Assembly: GCA_002632355.1 (NCBI GenBank)
Contig: NSJJ01000007.1
Location: 62,001 to 126,000, forward strand
Origin: Sulfuricella denitrificans
GTDB lineage: Bacteria > Pseudomonadota > Gammaproteobacteria > Burkholderiales > Sulfuricellaceae
Reading direction: 5' to 3'
Length of the DNA stretch: 64,000 nucleotides
Shown in pieces: positions 40,105-50,982 of this stretch (its first letter is position 1; each line of letters starts with the position of its first letter). Both the position numbers and the translations under genes were made by a program. The notes below the pieces were generated by a model. It had not been told where the DNA came from. It saw nothing but the letters and a program-made list of their open reading frames with translations, and did not search any database.

Positions 40105-40311
40105 CTATTCACCCAGCTTGCGGGCTTCGACAGTGATCGGCAGGCGGGTGTCGGCGGCCATTTCCGGCAGCGCGAATTTCCAGCCGTTGGCCAGCGTCAC
40201 CACACCGCCCCACATGTCCGGCTTTTCCATCTCCACGATGGGTTCTTCCAGGTCCTTTTTGGGCAGATAACCGGTCAGTACGCCAGCGGCATTGCGGATC
40301 ATGATTTTCAT
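40105..40311 (-). CDS. nifT: NifT/FixU protein
   Basis: This is a 68-residue protein matching NifT: MKIMIRNAAGVLTGYLPKKDLEE, then GGVVTLANGWKFALP. It is a small beta-rich protein of unknown function common in nif operons. Confidence 0.92.
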   Translation of the reverse strand: MKIMIRNAAGVLTGYLPKKDLEEPIVEMEKPDMWGGVVTLANGWKFALPEMAADTRLPITVEARKLGE

Positions 40312-40337
40312 TTTGTTGCTCCTGTATTTATCCTGGA

Positions 40338-40622
40338 TTACCCACTAGCCCCAACCCTTCCCATCCCCCCTGACAAGGGAAAGTCAAAGTGGGTCAGCTC
40401 TTCCTCGAGGCAGCCGACGATCATCAGGCCGGGAAATTCCACCATGTAGACCGGCGTGCTGCTTTCGACGTGCTGGCCCACGTTGACGATTTCGCCCACG
40501 GTTCCCGCCGCCGCAAGCAGCGCATCCGCTTCTCTTTCGGGATGGCTGCCGTCGTTGAACAGATCAACGCTGCAGCTCACTCGCTGCTGTATATGAAACA
40601 GGGGCTGGCGCATTTCAGACAT
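40338..40622 (-). CDS. NifZ-like protein, second copy
   Basis: This 94-residue protein resembles the NifZ domain (LAAAGTVGEIVNVGQHVESSTPVYMVEFPGLMIVGC, then EEELTHFD). It starts eight bases inside the end of nifZ. It could be a paralogue or the split C-terminal half of a longer ancestral NifZ (about 150 residues in A. vinelandii). Confidence 0.75.
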   Translation of the reverse strand: MSEMRQPLFHIQQRVSCSVDLFNDGSHPEREADALLAAAGTVGEIVNVGQHVESSTPVYMVEFPGLMIVGCLEEELTHFDFPLSGGMGRVGASG

Positions 40623-40899
40623 GGGATGCCTCCTCGATGGGTTCCAGTTCTTTTCCCTTCATTCCGACGATGTGGCCCTGCTCATAGAAATCCACGCCGT
40701 AGATGTAGAACTGCTGCAGGAAAGTGCCGATGCTGGTGACGTAGCCGGTATCACCCTTGTTCACCAGGATTTCGCCAATTTCCCTGCCGGGAAAAGTGCC
40801 GTCGTTGCGGATATTTTTGGTGGAGCGCACCTTTTGTCCATAGCCGTAGACCGGTTCCCTGTCGATTTCAATCACATCGCTGTCGCGGCTGATTTTCAT
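40615..40899 (-). CDS. nifZ: NifZ, MoFe-protein maturation
   Basis: NifZ helps form the second P-cluster of the MoFe protein. It is about 94 residues: YGYGQKVRSTKNIRNDGTFPG, EILVNKGDTGYVTSIGTFLQ, FYIYGVDFYEQG. I use the ATG at 40899 (GAGGA upstream), which overlaps the LRV gene end by four bases. The longer upstream frame lies in the LRV gene. Confidence 0.9.
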   Translation of the reverse strand: MKISRDSDVIEIDREPVYGYGQKVRSTKNIRNDGTFPGREIGEILVNKGDTGYVTSIGTFLQQFYIYGVDFYEQGHIVGMKGKELEPIEEASHV

Positions 40900-41654
40900 A
40901 GCGTCAATTCCTCGCCTTGCAATCTTGAACGCGCCATTTCGCGCACCAGTTCGTCCTCGTCGCCAATCAATTGTGTCAGCCACTCTGTCTCGCCGCGGCT
41001 GGCCACTTCGTAGCGCACACGCCAGTCCGGGTCGCCTTGCAAGGACAGTAATTCATCCCCGTTCAGGCGGCGTGCCGCTTCCAGCCTGACGTCAGCATCC
41101 CCATCGGTAGCCAGTGCATGCAACCACTCCATGCCGATACGCCGGGCAACCATCAGCCTGACCTCACGATCCGTATCGTGCAGCAACAAATGCAAGGATT
41201 CCGGCTGCAAACGGCGCGCCACTACCAGCCGCACGTAGTAATCCGGATCGGCACGCATCTCCAGCAGGTCGGACCCTTCCAGCCGGTAGGCGACACGGAT
41301 GCGCACTTCGCGGTCCGGGTCGTGGCGCATTTTCAGCAGATACTTGCGCGGCAGGCGGATCAGGGCAGAGAAGCGCACGGTTTCATCCGCGTCTTCCAGC
41401 AATGGCGGCAGGCGGAACACGTCGGCGAACTTCGCCGCGATGGCGCGCACCTCGAAATAGGGGTGTGCCAGATAATCATTGGCGAGCGTCCGGTTCCAGT
41501 AAAAAAACCGGTCGATGCGCCGCGCGTAGCGGTCGTGCACGCAGGCACGATGCAACTGGCACAGACCCTCTGCCAGCAAGGCCCGGTGCCCGCAGGTATC
41601 GCAGGAAATCGGCCTGCCTTGCCAGTCGAGCGCTTCGTCGATGTCAGTCATCAT
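40896..41654 (-). CDS. 4Fe-4S leucine-rich-repeat-variant (LRV) protein
   Basis: This 252-residue protein is like the LRV protein of the Azotobacter nif cluster. The N-terminal cluster-binding segment has four cysteines (CDTCGHRALLAEGLCQLHRAC). About seven repeats of roughly 24 residues follow, with the form DPDREVRIRVAYRLxxxxLxxM. They build a right-handed helical solenoid. The function is unknown, probably a protein-interaction factor in nitrogenase assembly or protection. It overlaps the TPR gene by 11 bases. Confidence 0.88.
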   Translation of the reverse strand: MMTDIDEALDWQGRPISCDTCGHRALLAEGLCQLHRACVHDRYARRIDRFFYWNRTLANDYLAHPYFEVRAIAAKFADVFRLPPLLEDADETVRFSALIRLPRKYLLKMRHDPDREVRIRVAYRLEGSDLLEMRADPDYYVRLVVARRLQPESLHLLLHDTDREVRLMVARRIGMEWLHALATDGDADVRLEAARRLNGDELLSLQGDPDWRVRYEVASRGETEWLTQLIGDEDELVREMARSRLQGEELTL

Positions 41655-42168
41655 CTTCCTGCCCCTGGCGATTCAGGACTTCCAGCAGCACCGCTGCGCC
41701 CACCCGGTCGGCGGGATCGAGCTGTATCACCTTTTCCACCGCCACCCGGCCTGCTTCCAGTTCGCCCAGGCGCAGCTTCAGGTATCCGTAAGCCTTGAGG
41801 CTGAAGAGAAAAAAGCGCGGCACGAAAGCAGAAAAATCGCTGAAGCTGGCATCCTCGCGCTGCACCTGTGTCCAGTCTTGATCCAGTTTCAGTTCCCGGG
41901 CTGCCAGACCAAGGCAGAGTTCGGCATAGGGCAATGCCTGGCTGATCTGGTTACGGTAAAAATGAAAGCGGTAGAACGCGATATACACGGCCGCGTGCTG
42001 AGGCGCCAGGGCAAGGGCCTGGTGCAGGTATTTTTCTGCCGCCCGGTCGTCGCCATAGCTTCCCGCCGCCTGCTGCAGGCAACGCTCGGCAGCAGGCGGC
42101 AATGTTTCACCATGGCAATCGCGTTCCAGCCAGGATAAGTCGTCTGCGATGGTGTCCCGGCCTGCCAT
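41644..42168 (-). CDS. TPR-like protein of the nifB operon
   Basis: This protein is about 174 residues. TPR-like helices are readable at AEKYLHQALALAPQHAAVYIAF and LGELEAGRVAVEKVIQLDPADR, with an acidic C-terminus (GQEDDD). Proteins like it sit beside the LRV gene in other nif clusters. No catalytic motif is seen. The ATG at 42168 lies 11 bases after iscA; a longer frame overlaps iscA and is rejected. Confidence 0.75.
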   Translation of the reverse strand: MAGRDTIADDLSWLERDCHGETLPPAAERCLQQAAGSYGDDRAAEKYLHQALALAPQHAAVYIAFYRFHFYRNQISQALPYAELCLGLAARELKLDQDWTQVQREDASFSDFSAFVPRFFLFSLKAYGYLKLRLGELEAGRVAVEKVIQLDPADRVGAAVLLEVLNRQGQEDDD

Positions 42169-42178
42169 GCTGTTCTGC

Positions 42179-42565
42179 TCAGGCGGAGCGCCGCACGATG
42201 CTGGCAATATTGACCGTTGATACTGACGGATCGGTATCTCCCGGTGCGCTGCTGCCGCAACCACATATACCGCGCGCGTTGGGGTTGAAGAACTTGAGCC
42301 CGGTATCCATCATGGTATCGGCGAAATCGATGACATAACCATCCAGCAGTTCGCGGCTGGGCTCGGGTAAAAACACATTAAGCTCAAACAGTTCGAGCAC
42401 GTAATCGCCGAATTGCGGCCCGGCCTCGATGCTGAACTCCGAACTCAGGCCGGAGCAGCCGCCCGGGCTGACCACCAGCCGGAAACCGGCCTTGTTTCCC
42501 ATCAGCCCGAAACGCACCATGCGGCGCATGAAATTTTCGGCCTTGGGCGTGATTGTCAGATTCAT
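42179..42565 (-). CDS. IscA/HesB-type Fe-S assembly protein
   Basis: This 128-residue A-type scaffold has the three conserved cysteines: GGCSGLSSEF and, 60-odd residues later, ICGCGSS. The central part (FELNVFLPEPSRELLDGYVIDF) matches nif-associated IscA. It carries or transfers Fe-S clusters, here probably for NifB and nitrogenase. It lies between fdxN and the TPR gene. Confidence 0.92.
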   Translation of the reverse strand: MNLTITPKAENFMRRMVRFGLMGNKAGFRLVVSPGGCSGLSSEFSIEAGPQFGDYVLELFELNVFLPEPSRELLDGYVIDFADTMMDTGLKFFNPNARGICGCGSSAPGDTDPSVSTVNIASIVRRSA

Positions 42566-42577
42566 GATTTTCTCCTT

Positions 42578-42790
42578 TTACATCACGTAGCGCGGCACGC
42601 TCTTGTCGACCACGACGCAGCCATCCACCGGGCAGACTTCAACGCATTGCGGATCTTCTCCCTCGCATTCTGTGCATTTCTTGGGGTCGATCACGTAGGT
42701 ACCGTTCTTGGCCTTGATGGCCACATTGGGACAGACCGGCTCGCATGCGGTGCAGGCGGTGCAGGTGGAAGCGATGATTTTGTATGGCAT
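42578..42790 (-). CDS. fdxN: 2x[4Fe-4S] ferredoxin FdxN-type
   Basis: This is a 70-residue ferredoxin with [12 protein letters not shown] and [16 protein letters not shown], the second motif having the extended spacing typical of nif ferredoxins. It follows nifB by 28 bases. FdxN-type ferredoxins supply electrons to NifB chemistry. Confidence 0.93.
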   Translation of the reverse strand: MPYKIIASTCTACTACEPVCPNVAIKAKNGTYVIDPKKCTECEGEDPQCVEVCPVDGCVVVDKSVPRYVM

Positions 42791-42818
42791 GGTGTTCTCC
42801 TAAGTAAAAAATTCAGAT

Positions 42819-44324
42819 TCAGGCAGCGATGTAGGCGCCCTGGCGCAGCCTGCCCTCGCCGCGCTCGGTATGCCCGGTTCCGCGGGCCAGATATTCCTTG
42901 AACCAGGCGATCAGGGATTGCTCGATGTACTCGTGGGCGTAGGCATCCACCGGCTCGATACCGGCCTTTTCCAGGTCGTCTTTCGGACAACGGCCGATCT
43001 TGGCGACAAAGACCGCGTTGCAGTCGTTGATGCCCGAGATCACGGTTTCCAGTACTTCATCCTCGCCATAGCCACCCTCGCAGTAGTGATCCACGCGTCT
43101 ATGGCCGACGAACTTGGCGCCTTCGGCAGACAACTCGTAGATCTGGAATTCGCTGGCATGGCCGAAATGCTCGTTGATGCGTCCGCTGCCCTTGGTCGCC
43201 ACCGCCACCAGCGCCTTGATGTCGCTGCTGACCAGTCCTGCCAACTCTGTCTGCAGGGCGGCCTGCTGGTCTGCGCGTTCCTTTTCCACAAAGTTCTGGT
43301 AGGCCTGGCGCGCCTGGGCGTCGTAATTCACCTCCATCTCCGCCACCTTCTCGGTGGTGAATTCCGCACTGCGGTCCTCGCCCAGCAGGCCCACCGCGTC
43401 GGCGCGGCACTGGCGGCAATGGCGCATCAGATTCATTTCGCCTTCGCAATCGTCCTGCAGGGTTTTCAGTTCCTGCGGGGTGGGTCCGCGCTGGCCATTG
43501 AGACCGTAGAAAGTACCGTGCTCGGCCTCGGAAATCAGCGGCATGATGTTGTGCAGGAAAGCGCCCTTGGACTTGACGATGCGGTTCACTTCCACCAGAT
43601 GCTGGTCGTTGATGCCGGGGATCATCACCGAGTTGACCTTGACCAGGATGCCGCGCGAAGTCAGCATCTCCAGCCCTTCCATCTGGCGCTCGGCCAGTAT
43701 CCTGGCAGCGTCGCGGCCTTTCCAGCGTTTGCGGTTGTAGTAGATCCAGGGATAGATATGCTCGCCCACTTCCGGGTCCACCATGTTGATGGTGATGGTG
43801 ACGTGATCGACGTTGAAATCCTGGATGGTCTGCACGTGATCGGGCAGCATCAGGCCGTTGGTCGAAAGGCACAGGCGGATGTCGGGCGCGCTTTTCTGAA
43901 TCAGCTCGAAAGTCTTGAAGGTCTTTTCCGGATTGGCCAGCGCATCTCCCGGACCAGCGATGCCGACCACGGTGAGCTGCGGCACTTCGGAGGCCACCGC
44001 CAGCACCTTCTTCGCCGCCAGTTCCGGAGTCAGCTTCTCGCTCACCACGCCGGGACGGCTCTCGTTGGAGCAGTCGTACTTGCGGTTGCAGTAATTGCAC
44101 TGGATGTTGCAGGCCGGTGCCACCGCCACGTGCATGCGGGCGAAGTGATGATGCGCCTGCTCGCTGTAGCAGGGATGGTTCTTGACCTTCTCCCAGATCT
44201 CCGGCGACAGATCGCCCTGCCCCGCGCCCGAGCCGCAGCTCGACTTGCCGGAACCGCCCTTGCTTCCGCAACCGGATGACGCCGCTGCGGCGTGTTCGAA
44301 GATGGGTATGACTTTCGGTGACAT
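42819..44324 (-). CDS. nifB: FeMo-co core synthase NifB (radical SAM)
   Basis: NifB fuses [4Fe-4S] pairs with an inserted carbide to make NifB-co; 501 residues. The radical-SAM motif CNIQCNYC lies in [21 protein letters not shown]-binding elements ([27 protein letters not shown]) follow, with further Cys ligands at HPCYSEQ and RHCRQCRAD. The C-terminal third is a NifX-like domain ([21 protein letters not shown]). It leads its operon under a sigma-54 promoter. Confidence 0.97.
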   Translation of the reverse strand: MSPKVIPIFEHAAAASSGCGSKGGSGKSSCGSGAGQGDLSPEIWEKVKNHPCYSEQAHHHFARMHVAVAPACNIQCNYCNRKYDCSNESRPGVVSEKLTPELAAKKVLAVASEVPQLTVVGIAGPGDALANPEKTFKTFELIQKSAPDIRLCLSTNGLMLPDHVQTIQDFNVDHVTITINMVDPEVGEHIYPWIYYNRKRWKGRDAARILAERQMEGLEMLTSRGILVKVNSVMIPGINDQHLVEVNRIVKSKGAFLHNIMPLISEAEHGTFYGLNGQRGPTPQELKTLQDDCEGEMNLMRHCRQCRADAVGLLGEDRSAEFTTEKVAEMEVNYDAQARQAYQNFVEKERADQQAALQTELAGLVSSDIKALVAVATKGSGRINEHFGHASEFQIYELSAEGAKFVGHRRVDHYCEGGYGEDEVLETVISGINDCNAVFVAKIGRCPKDDLEKAGIEPVDAYAHEYIEQSLIAWFKEYLARGTGHTERGEGRLRQGAYIAA

Positions 44325-44359
44325 CGCTTGCTCCCTTCGTTTGGGTTTGCAAGGACTAT

Positions 44360-44375
44360 TGCAACAAGCGTGCCA
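44360..44375 (-). promoter_or_regulatory. Sigma-54 promoter of nifB
   Basis: TGGCACGCTTGTTGCA matches the -24/-12 consensus, with GG and GC properly spaced. The predicted start is close to 44349, giving a short leader before nifB. Confidence 0.92.
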
Positions 44376-44443
44376 TTAGCCATGAACTGCATAACACAAT
44401 GATAATCAATGTTTTTATAGCAAGGTGCGGCACCGCTTTGCGA

Positions 44444-44459
44444 TGTCGCAAACATGACA
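44444..44459. promoter_or_regulatory. NifA upstream activator site of nifB
   Basis: TGTCGCAAACATGACA fits TGT-N10-ACA and stands about 70 bases upstream of the -24 element. Its core TGTCGCAAACA is identical to the nifH site. Confidence 0.88.
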
Positions 44460-44643
44460 TGACGGGGAGGAGGGAAACGGATTGTCGTGAAGATAACAAT
44501 TCTTGGATGGGGTTGGCTACTTCTGCTTCGTGCCAGTTGCAGTCTTTCGTGAGAGTCTGCTGTCAGGATGCGAAATAAAGTAGCTGTTGCTGTTTGGTGT
44601 CATAACCTGCCGCTAGCCAATCAGCAACTGGTGATCCGTGAAA

Positions 44644-44735
44644 AATCAATGGGGTCAGACTCGATTGATTTTGTCATAAGACGGTGTTAGAGTGCCTTCA
44701 CCTTTATTCATCAATGGAGTCTGACCCCATTGATT
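44644..44735. repeat. REP-like paired palindrome
   Basis: AATCAATGGGGTCAGACTC (44644-44662) is the exact reverse complement of the right arm at 44717-44735. Each arm is also palindromic at its own ends (AATCAAT...ATTGATT; ATCAATGG...CCATTGAT). The GGGGTCAGAC/GTCTGACCCC core is of the kind mobilised by REP-associated tyrosine transposases. No transposase gene is nearby. The 180 bases between this and the NifA site hold no gene. Confidence 0.75.
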
Positions 44736-44777
44736 CCATTCGGCGCAATGCCCTGCGGTTATTGCGCCCTACGCGTG

Positions 44778-45179
44778 CTAACCGTGAAGAGATTGTTCAA
44801 CAATGTCAGAATTTTGCTCAATACGCCTAACTGTCAAGAAAACTTCTTTCGCCTTGTTTAAAGGAAAATCTTCTAAAAGCTTATAGTCTGCTGTTGTTCT
44901 TATATTACGTGCCTGGCTGAGCATGTGCCCAAGTGCGCGAATTTTCATGTTGACTTCCTTAGGCTCCTCCGTTTTGGGGTAATTCGCCAACTTGCGAATA
45001 AGCCGTTCATGCTTGCCAACAGTTTCGTCCTCACCACCCAATAGAGCGTCGCCAATATCTAAGCAACGATGATAAGCAGAGTAATAGGCGCGACTTGCAG
45101 CACACCGATAATGAATTTCACTTGATCCGCCGATAAGCTCTTCGGCAATGGCAAGAAAATCGATGGGGTTTACAGACAC
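44778..45179 (-). CDS. HEPN-domain protein, putative RNase toxin
   Basis: This 133-residue helical protein has the HEPN catalytic pattern RX4-6H, here R-AYYSAY-H in CAASRAYYSAYHRCLD. HEPN proteins with this motif are often metal-independent RNases in toxin-antitoxin or abortive-infection pairs. It starts one base after the stop of the TPR gene, so the two form a unit. Codon use is more AT-rich than in the nif genes around it, which suggests transfer. Confidence 0.65.
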   Translation of the reverse strand: MSVNPIDFLAIAEELIGGSSEIHYRCAASRAYYSAYHRCLDIGDALLGGEDETVGKHERLIRKLANYPKTEEPKEVNMKIRALGHMLSQARNIRTTADYKLLEDFPLNKAKEVFLTVRRIEQNSDIVEQSLHG

Positions 45180-45180
45180 G

Positions 45181-45930
45181 TTACTGAAGCGAGGTAAAAA
45201 GAACTGACATTGCGGTGGACAACTCAGGCGCAGTGTCCATCATGGCCAAGCGTTCAGCGAGCTCAAAATTTAGATCAGAGACTGTTTCAACATCCCGATT
45301 CACACCAACAACATAAGAGAGGAAATAAGAATCTTCATCTTCCAATATGGACGTATTTAGGTCAAAGCTATAAATTCCGTGGTCATGAAGAATATCAAAC
45401 GCTGTGTTTGCCTTATTGACCCACTCGGACTCAGGTATTCCTGAATCCATATAAAATTTGATGGTAGATACCAAACCACCCAAGTATTGCTCTTTTTCTA
45501 AATGTTTCATTTTCTCAAGCAATTCTGCCCAATAAGCAGCCTGCTCAAAACGAGCAGAAATCATACAGCACTGTAATACGTCACTAGCCGCTCCAGGATC
45601 ACCCACATTCAGTTTGTAGGCGATTTGCGCTTGCTCAATCGCCTCATTCAAAAATCCCATATCAGCTAATTTGTTGGCATAGTTACTGCGCAGGACATAA
45701 TCCTGGGGTTCCAAACGAATTGCCTTTTCAAAATTATCAATGCTTGCCTGACCTTCGCCAAGGAAAGCATTGATAAGTCCTAAGACATGGTAAGCACCAA
45801 TGGCATCACTACTCAAAAGACGCTCTGCATCCTTTTTTAAGGCATGCAGCAGAAAGCGGTTCTGAAGGTCATCTCTTGACAAATGGATGACTCGCTCAAG
45901 AAGTTCATTGCTTTTAAGTTGCGGCTTCAT
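45181..45930 (-). CDS. TPR protein partnered with the HEPN gene
   Basis: This 249-residue protein has TPR-type helices (AYHVLGLINAFLGEGQASIDNFEKAI; YANKLADMGFLNEAIEQAQIAYKLN) in the first half and an unassigned acidic second half (LNTSILEDEDSYFLSYVVGVN). It immediately precedes the HEPN gene. By analogy with two-gene toxin modules it could be the regulator or antitoxin, but I recognise no family. Confidence 0.65.
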   Translation of the reverse strand: MKPQLKSNELLERVIHLSRDDLQNRFLLHALKKDAERLLSSDAIGAYHVLGLINAFLGEGQASIDNFEKAIRLEPQDYVLRSNYANKLADMGFLNEAIEQAQIAYKLNVGDPGAASDVLQCCMISARFEQAAYWAELLEKMKHLEKEQYLGGLVSTIKFYMDSGIPESEWVNKANTAFDILHDHGIYSFDLNTSILEDEDSYFLSYVVGVNRDVETVSDLNFELAERLAMMDTAPELSTAMSVLFTSLQ

Positions 45931-46069
45931 AACAGTATGGACACTTGCTCCGTCCTAAATAATGGGCGGTAAGGGAAAAATCGGGAGATTGAAATAACGT
46001 GAGTTGCTATAGTACTTCAACTAATATTGGCCTGGATAGCACTTCGACAAACTTAATCCCGTTGAGTTT

Positions 46070-46198
46070 ATGACAATCAAGAAATCACTTTCAGGCTGGA
46101 CCGTTGATATTCAACCAAGTGACTGCGCTTCTAAGCGTTACCGCAAAACCTTTCCCACAAAAGCCGAGGCGCTGGCCTAAGAAGCCTGGCTCAGATGA
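46070..46198 (+). pseudogene. Phage-type integrase N-terminal remnant
   Basis: The plus strand encodes MTIKKSLSGWTVDIQPSDCA then SKRYRKTFPTKAEALA, the arm-binding start of a tyrosine integrase. TAA at 46178 replaces the expected Tyr codon of a YEAWLR-like motif. The frame resumes as EAWLR and stops again at 46196. Nothing of the catalytic domain remains. The rest of the 333-base gap (45931-46263) shows no gene. Confidence 0.8.
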
Positions 46199-46263
46199 CC
46201 GGGGTCAGTTCTCACACCCCAACATCCCCAGCAGGCGCCTGAATTAAGAGTAATGATCTTATC

Positions 46264-47868
<1,605 letters not shown>

Positions 47869-47939
47869 CTGGGTTGACCCTTGTATCTGACACTTCCACT
47901 CCAAGCAACAACCATTCCTGAACTATGGTTATAGCGGAA

Positions 47940-48263
47940 TCACCACATTTCGGCAGGAAGTTGCAGGCGTTCCACCGGTGTGTCGCCCATCAGGTGCTGT
48001 TCAATAATCTCGACCACATCTTCCTTGCCAACCCTGCCGTACATCACGCCTTCCGGGTAAACCAGCACGCTCGGGCCAGAACCGCAGGGGCCCAGGCAGC
48101 CGGTGGCGGTGAGCTGGAATTTGCCGTGCAGGTCGCGTTTCTGGAACTCGAACATGAGCTCGTCCATCACGCTGGCACAACCCGACTGGGTGCAGGAGCC
48201 GCGCGGATGGCCGGGGCCGCGATTCTGGGTGCAGACAAAAAGGTGTTTTACTGGTTTTGGCAT
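47940..48263 (-). CDS. Thioredoxin-like [2Fe-2S] ferredoxin
   Basis: This 107-residue protein has the thioredoxin-fold ferredoxin cysteine pattern: HLFVCTQNRGPGHPRGSC, then TGCLGPCGSGPSVLVYPEG. It resembles the small (2Fe-2S) ferredoxins encoded with nif/fix genes. It sits between fixX and nifA, nine bases from fixX. Confidence 0.88.
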   Translation of the reverse strand: MPKPVKHLFVCTQNRGPGHPRGSCTQSGCASVMDELMFEFQKRDLHGKFQLTATGCLGPCGSGPSVLVYPEGVMYGRVGKEDVVEIIEQHLMGDTPVERLQLPAEMW

Positions 48264-48272
48264 GATGCCTCC

Positions 48273-48563
48273 TTAACCGAACTTGAACAGGATTCCGTAG
48301 CCGCCGCGCGGGTATTCCCAGTCCACGTTGCGGTGTTCGTCACAGATAATGCGGCAGGTGCCGCATTCCAGGCAGCCGTCGGCGATCAGCACCACGCGAC
48401 CGTTGCCTTCCAGGGTGTAGCACCCCGCCGGGCAGCACACCGCGCATTGCTGCGTCTTGCATTCGTGCACGCAGATGTCCGGCTGTCTGATGCTGACGTG
48501 AGGCCGCCCGGCATCGACGCGATAGCGGTTCTGGAACAGCTTCTCCTCGACTTTGATCATCAT
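48273..48563 (-). CDS. fixX: Ferredoxin-like protein FixX
   Basis: FixX is the ferredoxin partner of FixC in the electron-bifurcating FixABCX complex. It is about 96 residues with CCPAGCYT and [13 protein letters not shown] cluster motifs and the ending [12 protein letters not shown]. The ATG at 48563 overlaps the fixC stop (ATGA). Confidence 0.95.
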   Translation of the reverse strand: MMIKVEEKLFQNRYRVDAGRPHVSIRQPDICVHECKTQQCAVCCPAGCYTLEGNGRVVLIADGCLECGTCRIICDEHRNVDWEYPRGGYGILFKFG

Positions 48564-49861
48564 CTGAAAGCCCTCCAAAGTTTGTAGGCATCGCCCATCA
48601 AGCCGAACAGCGAACGGTTCTGCTTGAAGCTGGAAAAAATCTCTCTCTCCTTGGTCTTCTTATCCACGCCGTCCACGTGCAGCATGCTGTGAACAGAACG
48701 GTTGACCAGCTCGGGATAGGTGGTGAAAAACTGCCGGTTGCTGTGAAAGATATCCGGCATTTCCTGATATTTCTTCAGGTCCTTGATGACGAAGCTGTCA
48801 TCGAGTTTTTTGCGGTATTCGGCCAGACTGGCGGCGGTCATTTCCTTGCCCGCTGCCTTCGCCTCGATGATGGTTTCAGCCGCCAGACGGCCTGTGGTCA
48901 TGGCCAGGTTGGAGCCCTCGCGGTGCACCGCGTTGACGAACATGCCCGAATCGCCCACGATCATCCAGCCGTCGCCGTAGATCTTGGGAATGGCCTTGTA
49001 GCCGCCTTCCGGAATCAGGTGGGCGGTATATTCCTTCATCTCCCCACCCGCCAGCAGCGGCTTGATCGAAGGGTGGTTCTTCATCTGCTCCAGCAGCTCG
49101 TAGGGCGTGGTTTTCTGTTCCTTGAAGTCGGACAGCATGCAGCCGATGCCGATCGCGATCGACTCCCTGTTGGTATAGAGAAAGCCGGTCCCCATCATGC
49201 CGTTGGTGATCTTGCCGAACAGCTCGATCACCACGCCCTCTTCCTCACCGATGTTGAAGCGCTCCTGCAGCACCTCCTGCGGCATGAAGTGGATTTCCTT
49301 CACCGCCAGCGCGACATTCTTTGGCTCAATCTCGGGGTGAAAGTCGGCTTTTTTGGCCAGCAGGGAGTTCACCCCGTCGGCCAGGATCACCACATCGGCA
49401 TAGATGGTGCCGCCCTCGCGGTCGACCTGCACGCCCACCACCCGGTTCTTCTCGTCGCGCAGCAGGCTGGTGACGGTGGTTTCGCACACCACCAGCGCGC
49501 CCGCCTCCTGCACCTTGCCCGAGAACCACTTGTCGAACTGGGCGCGGATAATGGTATAGCGGTTGTGCGGTTCCTTGTTGAAGGCATCGGAGCGGTAATG
49601 GCTGCCAACAAAGGATTCGTCGTCCAGCACCCACATGCGCTGCTCGATGATGTGGCGCTCCAGCGGCGCGTCCTCGCGGAAATCCGGAATCATGCGCTCC
49701 AGCGCGTCGGCATAGAGAATGGCGCCCTGCACATTCTTGGAACCGGCGCTTTCGCCCCGTTCCAGCTGCAGCACATTGAGCCCTGCCTTGGCCAAGGTGT
49801 AGGCAGCCGCATTGCCGGATGGCCCTGCGCCAACTACGATTGCGTCGAATTTTTCACTCAT
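48560..49861 (-). CDS. fixC: FixC flavoprotein (ETF-quinone oxidoreductase type)
   Basis: This 433-residue protein has an FAD-binding start ([20 protein letters not shown]) and the internal [11 protein letters not shown] and [20 protein letters not shown]. It accepts electrons from FixAB. The complex couples NADH oxidation to quinone reduction and to low-potential ferredoxin or flavodoxin for nitrogenase. Confidence 0.96.
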   Translation of the reverse strand: MSEKFDAIVVGAGPSGNAAAYTLAKAGLNVLQLERGESAGSKNVQGAILYADALERMIPDFREDAPLERHIIEQRMWVLDDESFVGSHYRSDAFNKEPHNRYTIIRAQFDKWFSGKVQEAGALVVCETTVTSLLRDEKNRVVGVQVDREGGTIYADVVILADGVNSLLAKKADFHPEIEPKNVALAVKEIHFMPQEVLQERFNIGEEEGVVIELFGKITNGMMGTGFLYTNRESIAIGIGCMLSDFKEQKTTPYELLEQMKNHPSIKPLLAGGEMKEYTAHLIPEGGYKAIPKIYGDGWMIVGDSGMFVNAVHREGSNLAMTTGRLAAETIIEAKAAGKEMTAASLAEYRKKLDDSFVIKDLKKYQEMPDIFHSNRQFFTTYPELVNRSVHSMLHVDGVDKKTKEREIFSSFKQNRSLFGLMGDAYKLWRAFR

Positions 49862-49888
49862 GTTCTCAGCTCCTTTTTACCTGCAGGC

Positions 49889-50971
49889 CTAGCCTGCTTT
49901 TTTCGCTGTCGCCAGCGCCTGGCGGAACGACTCTGTCAGTGCGGGCAGGATGGTCATGGCATTGCCGACGATGCCATAGGTGGCAAACTCGAAAATCGGC
50001 GCGTTGGGGTCGTTGTTGATGGCGATGATGCAGTCCGAGTCGGACATGCCGACGCGGTGCTGTATCGCGCCTGAAATTCCGGCGGCGATATACAGCTTGG
50101 GGCGCACCGTCTTGCCCGATTGCCCGACCTGGCGGTCCAGGTCGACCCAGCCCGCCTGCACTACCGGGCGCGAGGCACCCACTTCGGCACCAAGCACCTG
50201 AGCCAGATCCCAGATCAGCTGGAAGTTTTCCGGCCGCTTCATGCCTTTTCCGCCAGCCACGATAATGTCGGCGAAAGCCAGCTGCGGCTTGTCCTGGTTG
50301 GCATCCGGGATGAACTCCAGCACCTTGGTGATGATGCTGCTCTCCACCATGCCCAGCGGCTGCTCGATGATGCGCCCGCTGCGGCTGGCATCGCTGTCCG
50401 GCATGGCCATCACGCGCGGCCGCACTGTAGCCATCTGGGGGCGATAGTTGAGGGTGACGATGGTGCACAGCAGGCTGCCGCCAAAGGTCGGGCGGGTGGC
50501 GGCCAGGCTGCGGTTGTCGGGGTCGATGGTCAGGCCGGTACAGTCCGCCGTGAGGCCGGTTTTCAAAGTGGTGGCTACGCTTCCCGCCAGATCGCGCCCC
50601 TGGGTGGTGGCACCGAGCAGCAGAATTTCCGGCTCGTAGGCATTGACCAGGTCCGTCAGCCCCTTGGTGAAGGGCTCGTTGCGGTAATCCTTGAGGATAT
50701 CGTCCTGCATCAGGTAGCACAGGTCCGCCCCGTAATGGAAGGCCTCGTTGCAGAAGCGGCGTGTTTCCTCCCCGGGCGCCCCCATCACCACGCCAGCCAG
50801 TTCCACACCCAGCATGTCGGCCAGCTTGCGCCCCTCGCCCATCAGTTCCCAGGAAACCGGGTGCACCTGGCCGCGTTCGTGTTCGACGAACACCCACACC
50901 CCCTTGTAGCTGGCAAGCCTGGGGTCGAGCTCGAATTTCCTTTTGCCTTTTTTGACGGGTGCTTCGCTCAT
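49889..50971 (-). CDS. fixB: FixB, electron transfer flavoprotein alpha subunit
   Basis: This is the 360-residue ETF-alpha homologue with an N-terminal extension. The C-terminal FAD-binding domain is clear ([60 protein letters not shown]). It forms the bifurcating FixAB with FixA, 11 bases upstream. Confidence 0.96.
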   Translation of the reverse strand: MSEAPVKKGKRKFELDPRLASYKGVWVFVEHERGQVHPVSWELMGEGRKLADMLGVELAGVVMGAPGEETRRFCNEAFHYGADLCYLMQDDILKDYRNEPFTKGLTDLVNAYEPEILLLGATTQGRDLAGSVATTLKTGLTADCTGLTIDPDNRSLAATRPTFGGSLLCTIVTLNYRPQMATVRPRVMAMPDSDASRSGRIIEQPLGMVESSIITKVLEFIPDANQDKPQLAFADIIVAGGKGMKRPENFQLIWDLAQVLGAEVGASRPVVQAGWVDLDRQVGQSGKTVRPKLYIAAGISGAIQHRVGMSDSDCIIAINNDPNAPIFEFATYGIVGNAMTILPALTESFRQALATAKKAG

Positions 50972-50982
50972 GATGATTTTCC

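Noticed and set aside
42166-42264. A longer start for the TPR protein of the nifB operon
   Set aside because: It would overlap iscA by 85 bases, and the ATG at 42168 fits the operon spacing.
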